A stretch of DNA of 64,000 nt from Riptortus pedestris (GCA_019009955.1 CM032231.1:109277501-109341500), one strand, 5' to 3'. Positions 10,630-22,173 are shown, counted from the first letter of the stretch. Notes: generated from the sequence alone by a model not told the origin. Translations and numbers: made by a program.

Positions 10630-11345
10630 TACCCAACTCGACATGTAAGAGTTTCATTTGAAACCAAAGATCAAATTCGTTAACGGCTGAAATCAAGCTA
10701 GAGGTTTAGAGGTGGAAAATTCCTAGACATTAAAATGTTTTTAATTTTTTTTTAGATTTCAGCCCATTCGTTAACTCCCACTCCTACTCATATCATGTTA
10801 GCAATAAGATGTTATATCATGAACAATTGTATAGAACCATTTATTTTCTAGTTTGAATATTAACTGAAATATTTGCATTTTTTATTTTTCTCCCTTCAGC
10901 AAACCCACACTTCTTACTCATGTCACATAAACAATGCTGTTATGTAATAAAGCATTTCAATCGAAGCTTAAATACCAAATATTGTTTTCAAGAGACCTTT
11001 GTTACGCGAGATACGCGCAAATTCGTTATGTGATGCCGTACTCGATTAAGGTTTTACTTTCTTGTTTCGAACATGTAAATTTGATCTGTATCTTATTTAA
11101 CCGTTGCATTTAACACTAATGATCATAGTAGTTAATGGTTGAAATCGGACCTGGGATAAAGGGGCGTATTGAGGGGGGGGGGATTCGAGAATTCAAAATA
11201 TCTCCACTATTATGAGTCGGATTGTAAAATGGTATAGAACCAATCTTGTTGAACTATTGATATTCTAGAACTGTTGTTCTATCCATTTTATCTCGTTATT
11301 CATACTTTCTAATTTTCCACCCACCACTTCAACTCATTGTTTTTT
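10630..11345 (+). mobile_element. RC2 body fragment with repeated internal modules
   Basis: Follows the preceding RC2 right end almost at once. Shows two to three rounds of the RC2 module (AAAGATCAAATTCGTTAACG, ...CCCCACTCCTACTCAT..., TACGCGAGATACGCGCAAAT). Both termini are missing. Together with the previous entry it suggests RC2 insertion next to or into an older RC2. Confidence 0.6.
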
Positions 11346-12279
11346 TTTTTTAAGTGAAAACTTCTTTAGGCACGTTGTGCTCACCGTAAGGAAGCATTTG
11401 CGGGAGAGGAAAAAAGTATGAAATCGCGACACCGCCACCGCCACCGCTAGTACTCAACTCAAAGCTAAAGGAGCTTCTTTTCTTCATAACTCCTGAACCA
11501 AATTAGCTAGAGTTCGCATACCATTTTAAAGAGGACAAAACCAGCATCATTTCGTTCACAGATACTATATATCTACCATTTTTACTTTCATAGATATTTT
11601 AATCCGAAGTTTAAATAAATTCGAATATTTAAATAAATAAATTCGAATATTTAAATAAATTCCGATATTTAAATAAATTCGAATCAAAACTATTTGTATC
11701 CTACTTTAGCTACCATATACCGATTGTATCAGTTTTAGAAATTGGTGATGATGCTGGCAGTGATGATGGTGCAAGAGTTGTTGAAATAATGGATAGAAAT
11801 TGATTTTTCTGAGTGTACTTAACTTATTTTTGTAAAGCATTTGTAAAAATTCTGAAATGTAATTTTTGAATTGAAAACTTCTTTATTTTCTTTTATGTAA
11901 AATAACTGAAATAATTATATATAGTATTTTATATTGATAAATAAAACAATTCGTGGTACATTATTTTTTTTTATCACTATTATTTTTGTCATTTCATTTT
12001 TTCATGTAAAATAGAACATAACTGTTACTTATTGATAAATAACTAAAAATATTTTTAAAATAAGACTTCGTAAAAACAATTTCTCAGCAATGCCAAAATT
12101 GAGCGATCAAAGCTAAAGGAGTTTTCACTTCTACCGGCAGTCCCCTGACTGCTTTTTTTTTTCTTTTTTTTTTTTTTTTCTTTTTTTTTCCCTATAGAAA
12201 TAAATAATATGTAGATTGATGAGACGTGTGACGGACGTTTATTTTATTTTTTCTAGCAGGAATGTTAAGCAAGTTATTT

Positions 12280-12315
<36 letters not shown>

Positions 12316-12429
12316 CACCTTTACTCAACAATGGCATTTTCTCTTTATGTGACTTGAATTTCTTCTCATATTTACTTAGGCTTCGTTGGACGGGATAAAT
12401 GGAAAAGAGATGTCACCATCATTGTGCCG
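11346..12429. other. AT-rich, homopolymer-rich spacer
   Basis: Contains a GC-rich CCGCCACCGCCACCGC patch at 11430-11446, the short tandem repeat at 11609-11684 and long T runs at 12150-12190 and 12281-12311. No coding signal seen. Confidence 0.4.
11609..11684. repeat. Short tandem repeat, ~18-22-bp unit, four copies
   Basis: The unit TTTAAATAAATTCGAATA recurs four times with small length changes; one unit has a TAAA insertion and one has TTCCGA in place of TTCGAA. Confidence 0.7.
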
Positions 12430-12485
12430 TTTATCTACGTTGGAAATCTGCTTAGTTGACGCAGAATCTGTGACGTGCTTCTACA
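12430..12485 (+). mobile_element. RC2 right-end fragment
   Basis: GTTGGAAATCTGCTTAGTTGACGCAG...CTGTGACGTGCTT resembles the RC2 right terminus with mutations in the hairpin. Nothing else of the element precedes it. Confidence 0.5.
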
Positions 12486-12579
12486 TACTTGTACCTCTTG
12501 CACAATTGGCACCAGTGTTGAATGCCCTTTGAGGTGCTGCAAATTATAATTAGTTTAATTGTAAGACAGTGCATTCTGA

Positions 12580-12625
12580 TTTATTATTATTATTTATTAA
12601 CGTCCACTTATTGCAACTTAGGTTA
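12580..12625 (-). mobile_element. SINE 3' tail fragment
   Basis: Plus-strand TTATTATTATTATTTATTAACG, TCCACTTATTGCAACTTAGG is the reverse complement of the SINE tail. The rest of the SINE is absent and a Harbinger-type element follows after about 20 bp. Confidence 0.6.
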
Positions 12626-12640
12626 GCATTCTGATTTATG

Positions 12641-13436
12641 TAAAGGCCGGTCCAGACGCTCCGTTTTGTACAACATTTTGTCTGCGCAGTTCAAAACGTT
12701 GCAGATAAAACGTTGCGTGTGGACTGGAAAACTGTGCAGTTTTGAACCCATTTCGAAGACGGTACAGTTTTAGTAAAACTGAGCCAGAGAGCATAGATTT
12801 CCTTGAACTGCGCAGACAAGTCGGCGTGTGTGGACGGTAGCACCGTTTTCCGATTCATTTTGATACTCAGTTTCAATTTGTCAGGCGACAATGGCTGACC
12901 TTCGGCAATGTTCTAGGGAGTTTTTAACAGATTTGATTGCTCTGTATGAAAGTTTCCCGTGCATTTGGCGAGTTAAATCAAAAGAATACAGCGACAGGGA
13001 TAAGAAGGGGGAGGCGTATGAAAGTTTAGCAAATAAATTTAAAAAAAACTGATGCAACGGCAATCATTTTCATCGCTTAATCATGACAATAATAGCCTTT
13101 CATGTGCTGATATTGCTGTTCTCATACAAGTATTTTCTTTGTTGATATGCGGTGTCACTAATTCCAATAAATAAGTATATGTGTCAACGTCCATTCGCAA
13201 GTAGTTCCGCCAATCAGTAGGTTCATCACGTAATTCACGCTATAATTTGATATGGGAAAAGTGCTTCCTTTTTAGAAGCCACTTCCGCCAACAACTGAGA
13301 AGCCACACAAAACTGAGCAAAATATACAGATATGTCTGTGCCGTGTGGACGCTCTACAAATTGCAACGTTTTCATTCCGTCTTAAGACTGAGCAGACAAA
13401 ACGTTGTGCAAAACGGAGCGTCTGGACCTGCCTTAA
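12641..13436. mobile_element. PIF/Harbinger-type element, 790 bp, TAA target duplication
   Basis: Terminal inverted repeats of about 46 bp begin AGGCCGGTCCAGACGCTCCG at 12644 and end in the matching inverted AGGCAGGTCC at 13433, with only a few mismatches. TAA flanks both sides (12641-12643, 13434-13436). A 3-bp TWA-type duplication is characteristic of PIF/Harbinger. No transposase is present, but a MADF-like frame lies inside (12891-13052). PIF/Harbinger elements usually carry a transposase plus a Myb/SANT-type DNA-binding protein, so this seems a deleted copy that kept part of the second gene. Confidence 0.8.
12891..13052 (+). CDS. MADF/Myb-SANT-like fragment in Harbinger-type element (53 aa)
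   Basis: An ATG at 12891 opens a 53-codon frame ending TGA at 13050. Residues 11-50 fit a MADF domain: FLTDLIALYESFPCIW, then a YSDRDKKGEAYESLANKF segment, matching the family's hydrophobic-W-...-Y-...-K-...-W/Y-I/L-A pattern. MADF and related domains bind DNA; in PIF/Harbinger elements the SANT-type partner recruits the transposase. A full MADF domain is about 80-90 residues, so the third helix is lost after an A-run (13040-13048) where a frameshift or an intron could lie. Too short for most ORF callers. Probably not functional. Confidence 0.55.
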   Translation: MADLRQCSREFLTDLIALYESFPCIWRVKSKEYSDRDKKGEAYESLANKFKKN

Positions 13437-14552
13437 CATTTTAAAAATTAAGTTGTAAATAAATCGGATGCAGAGCAAAAGAAAACAATGTGAATCATAT
13501 TTTAAGTCAGTTTGAACAGCTCAGAGAATGTTTCATAACGGATAAAATAAATAAACATGGATGACATGGGCTTCTCGGAATCGGAAACGAATTATTTTTC
13601 CTAAGTAAAATAGATTCTAGGAAACCCGCATTTGGTAATTGAAATTTATATTTTCATTCCTCGTCTTACATAACCAATTTATTTTTTACACTTTATTCGT
13701 CCAAACTCATTTAGTTTTTAGTTTTTTCCAAGTAAACAGCCTCCCCGACAACGAGTCTTCTCAAATGTGTCGTCTATCATATTCTAACTAACTTTGAAAC
13801 TGCTTCGCTTTTTTTACACCACATTCCGCATTCGTTTCTCATGCAATAGCCATGAGTAATTATATAAAAAATTAGTCAGGACTTCCTTGTAAGACGTGCT
13901 ATCTTTTTTTTTCAATAAGGGAGAAAAATACATTTCTTGTGGATTCTCCTTCCTTTTTCCGAACAGTTTTCGAAGGAAACCCGGCCATTAGAGACTGTTC
14001 CGAAGACAGGGGTTTTCAAAACATCCTCCAAGATGTCCACTTTTCCTTTCTATCATTGAGTAAAATCAGTACTCACTTACATCTTTAGGGATTCAGTTGC
14101 ACAAGAGCAGTAAAATATTAGGTAATTAACATAATTTGATAATATTTTCTATCCAACTCCAGATAACAGATATATTAAGAATTTATAATTTTACTGCTTC
14201 TCCAAACCCGCAAATATATTTTGGCAAGATTGCACTCACTAATGAACTTCAGGAGTGGTGAAGTAACTATCCCAAATCCTGTAATTGTTCCTTATTTTGA
14301 TAATTTATTTCGACAGCGCTTGCTATCATCTTCAGAGACTAAGCAGATGGTTGTCAACAAAGCTTCCCACAAACCACACGCCGCACATTATCTGAAGTGC
14401 TATCGCAATTATCAAAATAAAGAACAATTAAAGAATACTGACTGTTAACCCTAACACTTGCGGGAGTTAAAGTTGAACTCTCCACAAAAGGGATTATTAT
14501 AAATTGGAAGCAATGTGGATTTGACCCAGAATCACCAGAACATGTTGGATAT
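13437..14552. other. No recognisable gene or repeat
   Basis: Stop-dense on both strands apart from a 75-codon plus frame at 14221-14448 with no motif I recognise. No inverted repeats or family matches seen. Confidence 0.4.
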
Positions 14553-15238
14553 AAGGTCCGTCACGCAGGGGCTGCGTAAACTAAGCAGATTTCCCATGTG
14601 AAGTTATACAATAGAGAAATCTGCACACTGGTAACACAACACTACCGTGAGTAAATGCAAATGGTAATGAGAAATCTTTCAGTTAATTTTAAAAAATTCC
14701 CAACGGAAACGGCTTCTGAACTGTAAGAATAATTCATATTTTAATAACTCAAATTTTAGTAGTCCAAGAACTAAAGAAGGGGAGGGGCGGATGAACAGAA
14801 CGTATTTGCGTAAATCTCACAAAGTAAAAGCTGAAACGGCAGGTAAGGTTAGAAGAAGCTTCCATCAAAGCCGAACAGTTACGGAAATGGCCGAACTAAT
14901 CCGAACAATACCGGACCACATGTCTCACAAACTTAATAACAATGCAAATATCTGGGTTAATAATCAAGATAGAGGATAAATGTATATAACAATATTTATA
15001 GTAATTTAATTTACAATAAGACTCGTTCTATATACGTTTTCGATCCGATGCATAATAACGGAGATATTTCGAATTATCGAAAATCTCCCCCATTTAAACA
15101 CCCCTCTTTCTTGTCCGATTTCAGACATTAACGAACCTGATCTGCCTTTATACATAAAACGGATAAATATCGAGTTTCGTAACAATCAAACAAAAATTGC
15201 GACCACTAGAGAGAACAGACAAATATACATACATATAG
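14553..15238 (-). mobile_element. RC2 element, 5'-truncated at an RC1 fragment
   Basis: The right end appears on the minus strand: GTCCGTCACGCAGGGGCTGC, then AAGCAGATTTCCC at 14578-14590. The body runs through ...GAGATATTTCGAATT... to the GACCACTAGAG and ACAGACAAATA segments. The left-end half, including a long TA tract, is missing; at about 15238 the sequence switches to an RC1 3' end. Confidence 0.75.
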
Positions 15239-15350
15239 CACTGGGACGGGGAAATGTCAAAATATCGAGAAAAGTAAAGCCTTGCCAAAGAAATGGGATC
15301 TTCATTGAGCCTCAAATGAATACCCGGGCGAAGCCGGGTACCTTAGCTAG
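15239..15350 (+). mobile_element. RC1 (Helitron-like) 3' end fragment
   Basis: Starts CACTGGGACGGGGAAATGTC. It ends with the family hairpin CCCGGGCGAAGCCGGG (stem CCCGG/CCGGG), TACCTTAG and CTAG at 15347-15350, followed by T. A hairpin about 10 nt before a CTRR terminus followed by T is the Helitron 3' signature. Confidence 0.75.
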
Positions 15351-17012
15351 TATATATATAATTGTACATTGATTTTTTTCTCGAAATTTCACGATAACTT
15401 TTCGTTTCACATGTCATAGACACCATAACTGCATTTTGTTTCTTATTTGTCTGTTTGTTTGTTCGTTAACTTTTCACGCATAAACGGCTGAACCAAATTT
15501 TATGAAACTTGGTATGTATATTATTACATAGACTTTAGGTTATATTAATATTCTCTGAGACGAACAGGGGTGGGGGTTATAAGGGAGGCCTGAAATTAAA
15601 AATAGCGATATTTCGTTTCCTTTTGGGTTTTCTGCAAATATGCACAAAACAAAAGTTGTTTATTTTGTTATTTAGAGTAACTTTTGTTATATACACTTTT
15701 GTCGTATTCCTGATTATAAATGCGTTATAAGCTAAAAAGTTTAGCGGGAGTCAATAATTTTATTTGGCACCAAAGACTCAACCGAGCTAAATAAAACTCG
15801 GTATGTGTATTAGCACTAACGCCTTCATTATAATAAGCCTTACCAACGTTTCTAGGGACGGGCAGGAGAGGGGGTTGTAAAGGAGGCCTTAATTTAAAAA
15901 TAGCTATATTTTGTTTCCTATTGCTTTTTCGGCAAATATGCACCTAAGAGAAGTTATTTATTTTGTTATTTAGAGTAACGTTTGTTTTATACACTTTTAC
16001 TGTATACCGAAATATAAATGAATTGTACGCTAGAATCTCTAGCAGGCATCAACAATTTCATTTGGCACAAATGAGTCAACGGAACTAAATATAACTCGGT
16101 ATGTGTATTAGCACTAACGTCTTCCTTATAATAAGCCATACTAACATTTCTAGGGACGGGCAGGAGTGGGGGTTATATGGGAGGGAAGAAATTAAAAATA
16201 GCGGTATTTCGTTTTCTATTGGTTTTTCTGCGAATATGCTCATTACAAAAGTTGTTCACTTTGTTATTTAAAGTAACTTTTATTATATTCAACTTTGTCT
16301 TATAACAAAGTATAAATGAGATATTCACTAAAAACAAAAGTTGGAGCCAACAATATTATTGGGCACTAACGATTGAACCGAACTTAATGAAACGCGGTAT
16401 GTGAATTAGCATTAATTCTTCCATGATTATAAGCTACGTTACAATTTTTAGGTTCAAACAGGAATAAAATTTTTAGGGGTTATTTATTATTATTTATTTT
16501 GTTGTTTAGAGTAACTTTTGTTATATACACTTTTGTCGTATCCCGAAGTATAAATGGGTTATACGCTAAAAAATATAGCGGGAGGCAATAATTTTATTGG
16601 GCACATAAAACTAATCCGAGATATACAAAACTCGGTATGTGAACTACCACAAACTCCTCCATGATAATAAGCTGTGCCAACATTTCTAGGAACAATCAGG
16701 GATGGGGGTTGTAAGAGATGCCTGAAATTAAAAATAGTGATATTTGGTTTCCTATTTGTTTTTCGGCATTAGGCACAGGATAAAAGTTGTTTATTTTCCT
16801 ATGTAGAGTAACTTTTGTTGTATTCACTTTTGTCGTATAACAAAGTACAAACGAGATATACACTAAAACCTAAAGAGGGAACCAACAATTTTATTTGTTA
16901 CTAACGATTGAACCGAACAAAACTCGGTATGTAATTTAACACTAATTTTTCCATGATTATAAACTATAATAAAATTTTTAGGTTCGAACGGGAGTGGGGG
17001 TTATAGCGGTTA
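15351..17012 (+). mobile_element. RC1 (Helitron-like) element with five internal modules, 3' end lost
   Basis: Begins directly after the previous 3' end with TATATATATAATTGTACATTG, CGAAATTTCACGATAACTTT, a short GTTTGTTTGTTCG tract and AAACGGCTGAACC. Then come about five units of roughly 310-390 bp, each with GGAGTGGGGGTTATA, GGCCTGAAATTAAAAATAGC, CAAAAGTTGTTTATTTTGTT and CTCGGTATGTG. The copy stops at about 17012 without the terminal hairpin/CTAG. No Rep/helicase coding is present, so it is non-autonomous. The 72-codon minus frame at 15725-15943 is only a by-product of the modules. Confidence 0.75.
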
Positions 17013-17094
17013 TGACGCACCTAAAACAGCTGTCACCACTGGGCTTTGTACCGCATTAAGGGAAAGGAACTTTTATTCGTACATTGTTTAAAAG

Positions 17095-17096
<2 letters not shown>

Positions 17097-17146
<50 letters not shown>

Positions 17147-17272
17147 TGGACGGACCTCATTTTCGTCATCTACTAGGTAAGATACAACATTTGAAGACAA
17201 ATTTCGAAAATTCCGTCATGAGAACGACCTCAATAGCTGATTTCCCATAAGGGAAATACGCTAAAATCCAAC
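17097..17272 (-). mobile_element. RC2 left-end fragment
   Basis: A TA tract (17099-17140) is followed by GGACGGACCTCATTTTCGTC, GAACGACCTCAATAGCTGAT and TTTCCCATAAGGGAAATACG, the reverse complement of the RC2 left end. Everything on the far side of the TA tract is missing, so the break lies in the microsatellite. Confidence 0.7.
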
Positions 17273-17434
17273 ATGGAAGTTCTAAATGAGGTAAGTGAAG
17301 CAAAAGTCTTATCAAGGCTATTAAAAAAAAAAAGGATTTAAACTTAATGGGCATATCTTAAGGCACAACGATTTCATCACAAATACATTTGAAGGCAAGG
17401 TCCTTGGGAACAAGGCACGTTGAAAATCCAATTT

Positions 17435-18050
17435 CCATAATGAACATGCCGACCGAATCTTATGCCCCCGAAATCCTATTTTGTGGACATGAAGCATCTT
17501 ATGGGTTTCGGCTGGTATAACAATATGAAAAGAGCAGCTTCCGAAAGAACAGAATGGTTTTGCAAATACAACATGTAGCGCCTTTATATCATGATGACCA
17601 GAAACTGTAGTCCTTGGAGGACAAGAGCTTCTCGCAAAATCTTTAACTGTTCACTGTGATCGTACAACCTATGCACTGGTTCTGAACCCGGGCCTCCGCA
17701 AATCACCTTCCGTTTCATCCAGCTACTTCTGGTAATCCTACTTCTCACATGAACATATTATACACAATGAACATGTCGGCCGAATCTTATGTCCAGTAAT
17801 GAGAATGACGAACGCCAACCCTAAGTACATAGATGGATAGGTAAGATATTACAATCAAAAGTAGAATTCGCATGATAATTAGAAGGTGCATGATTGATGT
17901 GTCGGTTTTTAGTCACAATTACATATTATGAGGTAAATCAAAGTATAGAATGAAATATAAAGGGTTGGAAAAAATCGCATATTCAAAACCTCTCTGATCA
18001 ATTGACCCAGTATCCATGATAGAATATAATATGTAAATCAATTTTTAAAT
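17435..18050 (+). repeat. Unclassified dispersed repeat X, copy 2
   Basis: 17435-17703 matches 8112-8380, and 17935-18047 matches 8525-8625. Between them a second, shorter start of the repeat recurs (17748-17800: CACAATGAACATGTCGGCCG...), so this copy is partly tandem. No terminal inverted repeats, poly(A) or protein motif was seen. Confidence 0.6.
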
Positions 18051-19787
18051 TAAAAAAGGAATAAAATTACAAATTCAATGGCATAACCGTTATTTGGTGC
18101 TTGATGAAAATATAGTATAAATGTAATATTGTTGATCGTGTAATATTTTATTACTAATCTGCCAGTTTAGCGCTAAACATATTTTGCCAAGGTGTATAGA
18201 TTAGAATATGACATGCCATAACCAAATTGTTTCACAACGTGGGAAATCAGGCTCAGGTCTTTTTTTTTTAAATGATACAATTATAAAGAACCCTAAATGA
18301 ATGAATAATTAATAATGGAACTTAATACCCAGTTTTATAAGACAGGACATGTCTATAAATTCTGTTTAGATGCTGCCGAAAGGAGTAAGTTTAGATGTTG
18401 AGCTGGAGGTATTTATTGGGCGTGGGTGGAACGTTCTAGGCCGGGTTGGCAGGAGTGGGGCCATCTAGCGGCGGGGGTGGGGAACCTCGGCCCTTCCTAG
18501 CCCTACCCATTATATCGAAGGCTTCCCCAGCCCACAACACTATCAGCCCAATAACTGTTATCATTCTTATCATTCCTACCTAAATTCCCCATTAGTCCTA
18601 TAGGAGTCGGCGGATCTATTGGGTGAATCATAGGAAGTAGGATCAGCTCTGAGCATCTGAGAAACTGTCTAGACTATTGGGGGAAACACAAAATGCCCTA
18701 CTAAATAGTAAAATAAATACTACAAAAACCCGATAGACAATGGACTGCATTCTTCTGGAAAGGTTTTCAAAGGGTTGCCGGATAAAAAAATGGCTGCCAG
18801 GATCAGTCTGCTAGCAGCCATTTGAGATAATTGGACTAAAAAATCCGACATAGCTTGGTCAAGTTAGTGTATGTTCTCATCAAATTAAGTTTGATTCAAC
18901 TGTACCTCTGATCATAATGACCACAATTCAGGACAAAGGCTGGTACTGGAAGCAATAGGAATCTGCCAAAGATACGATATTCATCTTCCAGAAGCAGTGA
19001 TAACGAAATCTAGGAAAATGATTGGACGTCATAGTTGGTCTAGCCAGCCAATCAGAACGCCGCAGCATGATGTTGCTGATCAGTAAACTGTATATAAGTG
19101 GCAGCAGCAAGAACGTAAACATATCTGTTCCCCCGTGCTAAATTTTCAAAAAAACAAAAAAAAACAAGTCTTTGAGAAACACCGAAGAAGGGCGGAGAGC
19201 TATTGCAAATAAGCAACGAATGAAGTGGAGTCTCGACTCCTGGTGCAGACAACAAAACTTTGACCTTGAATACAATGAATCTCTTTAGAAGTATGCCGAT
19301 GTACAAAACAAGTTCTAAGTATCTGATCCCACGATCTTGGTTAGCAACATTCTATCGTTTCGTGGGTTAAAACTTATTGGACAAAACGCCGCAGTCTATC
19401 TGTCAATTGTATCTATAAGAACATTGTACCAAAATGAGTTTTCCTATTTGAATATAGTGATCGGATTACAACAATGACATGCAAAATAAGAGATCGTTAC
19501 AGTCAGAGTTAGTGGCGATAAGTAACCCAACATGCTTCCTGTGAATGAATGTGGCTTTATCCGGAGGTCGACCACGAGGAAGGGTTTACAAGTCCTCCAA
19601 GGACGATACAAAATTACAAGTGGTGGATTAGAAACCCAACAACCTGGCTACTTTGTTACTTCTGATATCTTGGATGGTAGAGAAACCAGTTCATCACAAT
19701 CATTTCTCGTCATGTAACATATATTTATTGTGAAAAGCGCATTTTCAAAACGCAAGCTACATTATCAGCGTCTGTGGGCTAAATAAA
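18051..19787. other. Largest unassigned stretch of the left half; no gene recognised
   Basis: More GC-balanced around 18390-18560. Short open frames at 18928-19122 and 19052-19306 (minus) and 19532-19717 (plus) carry no motif I recognise. No inverted repeat, SINE or rolling-circle signature noted. Confidence 0.4.
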
Positions 19788-20396
19788 TCACGCAGGGGCT
19801 GCGTAAACTAAGCAGATTTCCCACGTGACGTTTTACAATAGAGAATTGTGCCTATTAACAGCTGTAGTAGTAAGAAACCTCTAAACCTATTCACGAGGGA
19901 CGAATAGTTACGAAAACGGCCCCCAGAGCTCACGGCGGAAAGTCCGAACATAGCCACTGCTGCCGAGCACATGCAGAATACAAATGCAAATATCTCAGTT
20001 AATATTCAAGATACAGAATAAATGTATAAAACAATATTTATAGTAAATTTAATTTGGAATAAGATTGATTCTGTAATATTTTTCGATCCGACGTATAGTA
20101 ACGGAGATATTTCGAATCTTCGAAAATCCTCCCCTCTAAACCCCACCTCCCACTGGTCCGATTTCAGCCGTTAACGAACTTGAAACGACTAAATATCGAG
20201 TTTGGTAAGGATCAAAACAAAAATTGCGACCGCTAGAGCGGTAACAGACAAATATATATAAATATATATACAGTTTTGAACGGACCTCATTTTCGTCATC
20301 TACTAGGTAGGATCGATGGACATTTGAAGAAATATTTCGAAAATTCCGTCATGAGTACAAACTCAATAGCTGATTTCCCCTGAGGGAAATCTGCTA
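19788..20396 (-). mobile_element. RC2 element, both ends present
   Basis: Right end: CACGCAGGGGCTGCGTAAAC, AAGCAGATTTCCCACGTG at 19809-19826. The body includes CTAGAGCGGTAACAGACAAA and a short, impure TA tract at 20250-20270. Left end: CTCAATAGCTGATTTCCCC, TGAGGGAAATCTGCTA at 20381-20396. The palindrome has one change (CCTGAGG). The short TA tract implies microsatellite contraction. Confidence 0.8.
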
Positions 20397-20797
20397 AAAC
20401 ACTAAAAATATTCCTACCGAATTCATGGCCAACAATGCAATAAAAACAGACGTTACACAACATACCTGAATAAAAATAATACATAAAAAAGTCCGACAGA
20501 AATAAAATTAAAAAATAAATTAAAAGTATACGATATGTCCAATTCAGTGCATCGGATCAAAAATATTTAATAGAACACAATATATCATAATCATTATTTT
20601 TAGGATTAACTGAAAATATAATATAAATATCTGCGGTATATCTATTAAGAACGCAGAAATTTGCTATTTTCCCCTTTCCCTAACTCCCCCCTCTCAACCT
20701 TCCCCTATGACGATATCTATAAAAATGGGAGCCACCCAACTAGATGTTATAACCGTACTACATATGAAATTTCATAGTCTTATGGTTCATAGTTTTA
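20397..20797. other. Unassigned AT-rich spacer
   Basis: No coding frame or repeat recognised. A C/T-rich patch is present near 20665-20710. Confidence 0.4.
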
Positions 20798-21132
20798 AGC
20801 TATCGTAGTGCAGGGGTATTAAAAATGGCAGTTGTGTTGAAATTAGTTATGTTTCGCGACTACAATACTTTCTTTACTTCGGAGAAGTAAGTAAAATGTT
20901 CTTTTTTTTTTATTATCATAAAATCAAAAAAATATACTAAAAAAGATAATTGGAAGTGTAGAACTATGCAGCGTAAACAGAAATATAGCAGGTGCTATAT
21001 TTTTTTTTTGATTTTAAGATAATAAAAAAAAAATTTTACTTACTTCTCCGAAGTAAAGAATGTATTGTAGCCGCGAAACATTACTCATTTCAACACAACT
21101 ACCATTTTTACCACCCCTGCACTACGATAGCT
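20798..21132. mobile_element. Palindromic MITE, ~335 bp
   Basis: AGCTATCGTAGTGCAGGGGT at 20798 is mirrored by the inverted CCCCTGCACTACGATAGCT ending at 21132. The arms continue inward through TAAAAATGG.AGTTGTGTTGAA, TTTCGCG.CTACAATAC.TTCTTTACTTC and GGAGAAGTAAGTAAAAT to A/T runs near 20935 and 20996, about 130 bp per arm. The unpaired centre is about 60 bp. A target duplication is not clear, so the superfamily is undecided. Confidence 0.75.
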
Positions 21133-21171
21133 ATATAGGCAATTTAGTGGCATCGGAGAACTGAGCTATTA

Positions 21172-21774
21172 TACACTCAACCGCAAAAAAAAAACCGGAC
21201 ACTTCATTTTTGTCGTATTAAAAGCTAATTTTCAGTAATTTTCTTTATGTGGGTATTCTAGTTATTACAGAGAATTTAGAGTCTAAGTCCATTGAACTAA
21301 TCACTTCAGGATTAGTGAACAATTAGATAAAACTCAGATTAGATTTATTTGTCGTGAAGTTGATCTATTCTAAACTGTAAGTAGTTTTTCGCACATTTAA
21401 ACTTCTTTAATTATTAACCAAGTATTTTCTTTAATTATTGTTTTATTTTTATTTCGGTCCAGAATAATGGGTCTTTCAAACTTAGATGGAAGGCCGGAGC
21501 TTACGTTACATTGCCGAAACGCTTGGGGTAGCGAAGTCTACCCATTCACTGTAATAAAAATGAAGAATAATTTTTTTTTTTTTTTAAATGTGTTAATTTA
21601 TCTTTTTAATTTTTTTTTATTTAGTATTTTCGTGTTAATAATGAATAAAAATTATTCACTTTTGGCAGATATTGTTTAAATAACCTATAGATTAACCAGT
21701 TATTTTAATTAAAAAGATTAATATACATATATATTAAGTATTTAACAAAATTATAAGACTAAATCTAAGTGTCC

Positions 21775-21824
<50 letters not shown>

Positions 21825-21835
21825 GGTTGAGTGTA
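21172..21835. mobile_element. Tc1/mariner-type non-autonomous element, 660 bp, TA target
   Basis: CACTCAACCGC...CCGGACACT starts at 21174 after TA (21172-21173). The inverted AGTGTCCGG...GCGGTTGAGTG ends at 21833 before TA (21834-21835). TA duplication with such ends fits Tc1/mariner. The A/T run inside the TIR is 10 A on the left but about 46 T on the right (21777-21822). The core holds a 70-codon plus frame (21467-21679, starting MGLSNLDGRPEL), not recognisable as transposase. Confidence 0.8.
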
Positions 21836-22063
21836 TCTTAGTGAAAGTGAGGAATTATACTATATAGTATACTGAAAGTGAAGAACTATTTGATAAGGTA
21901 CTTATACTATAAGTGAATAGTTATTCTTTAAGTATTCCGTAAGCCAATGTTATATTATGAACCACTGTCATTTGAAGCGTAAATACCTAATATTCTGGTA
22001 ATTCAAAGGGTTTGTGTATATACATATGTTGTAATATACAGTTGTCATATCTGTCGGCGAAGA

Positions 22064-22173
22064 CCGTCGTCACTGGCTGATGATCGAGTTCAGTTGGCAG
22101 TACAACTCTAGACGGTGCCATTGCATCTAAAGCACAATGCCAACTATACTCGACCATCAGCCAGTGATGACGG
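22064..22173. repeat. 110-nt imperfect hairpin, pre-miRNA-like shape
   Basis: Arms 22064-22099 and 22138-22173 are inverted copies with 32 of 36 positions matching and no gaps. The loop is 38 nt. The arms are GC-richer than the flanks (core CACTGGCTGATG). It could be a small RNA precursor, a tiny MITE or a chance snapback. No second copy was seen in the window. Confidence 0.6.
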
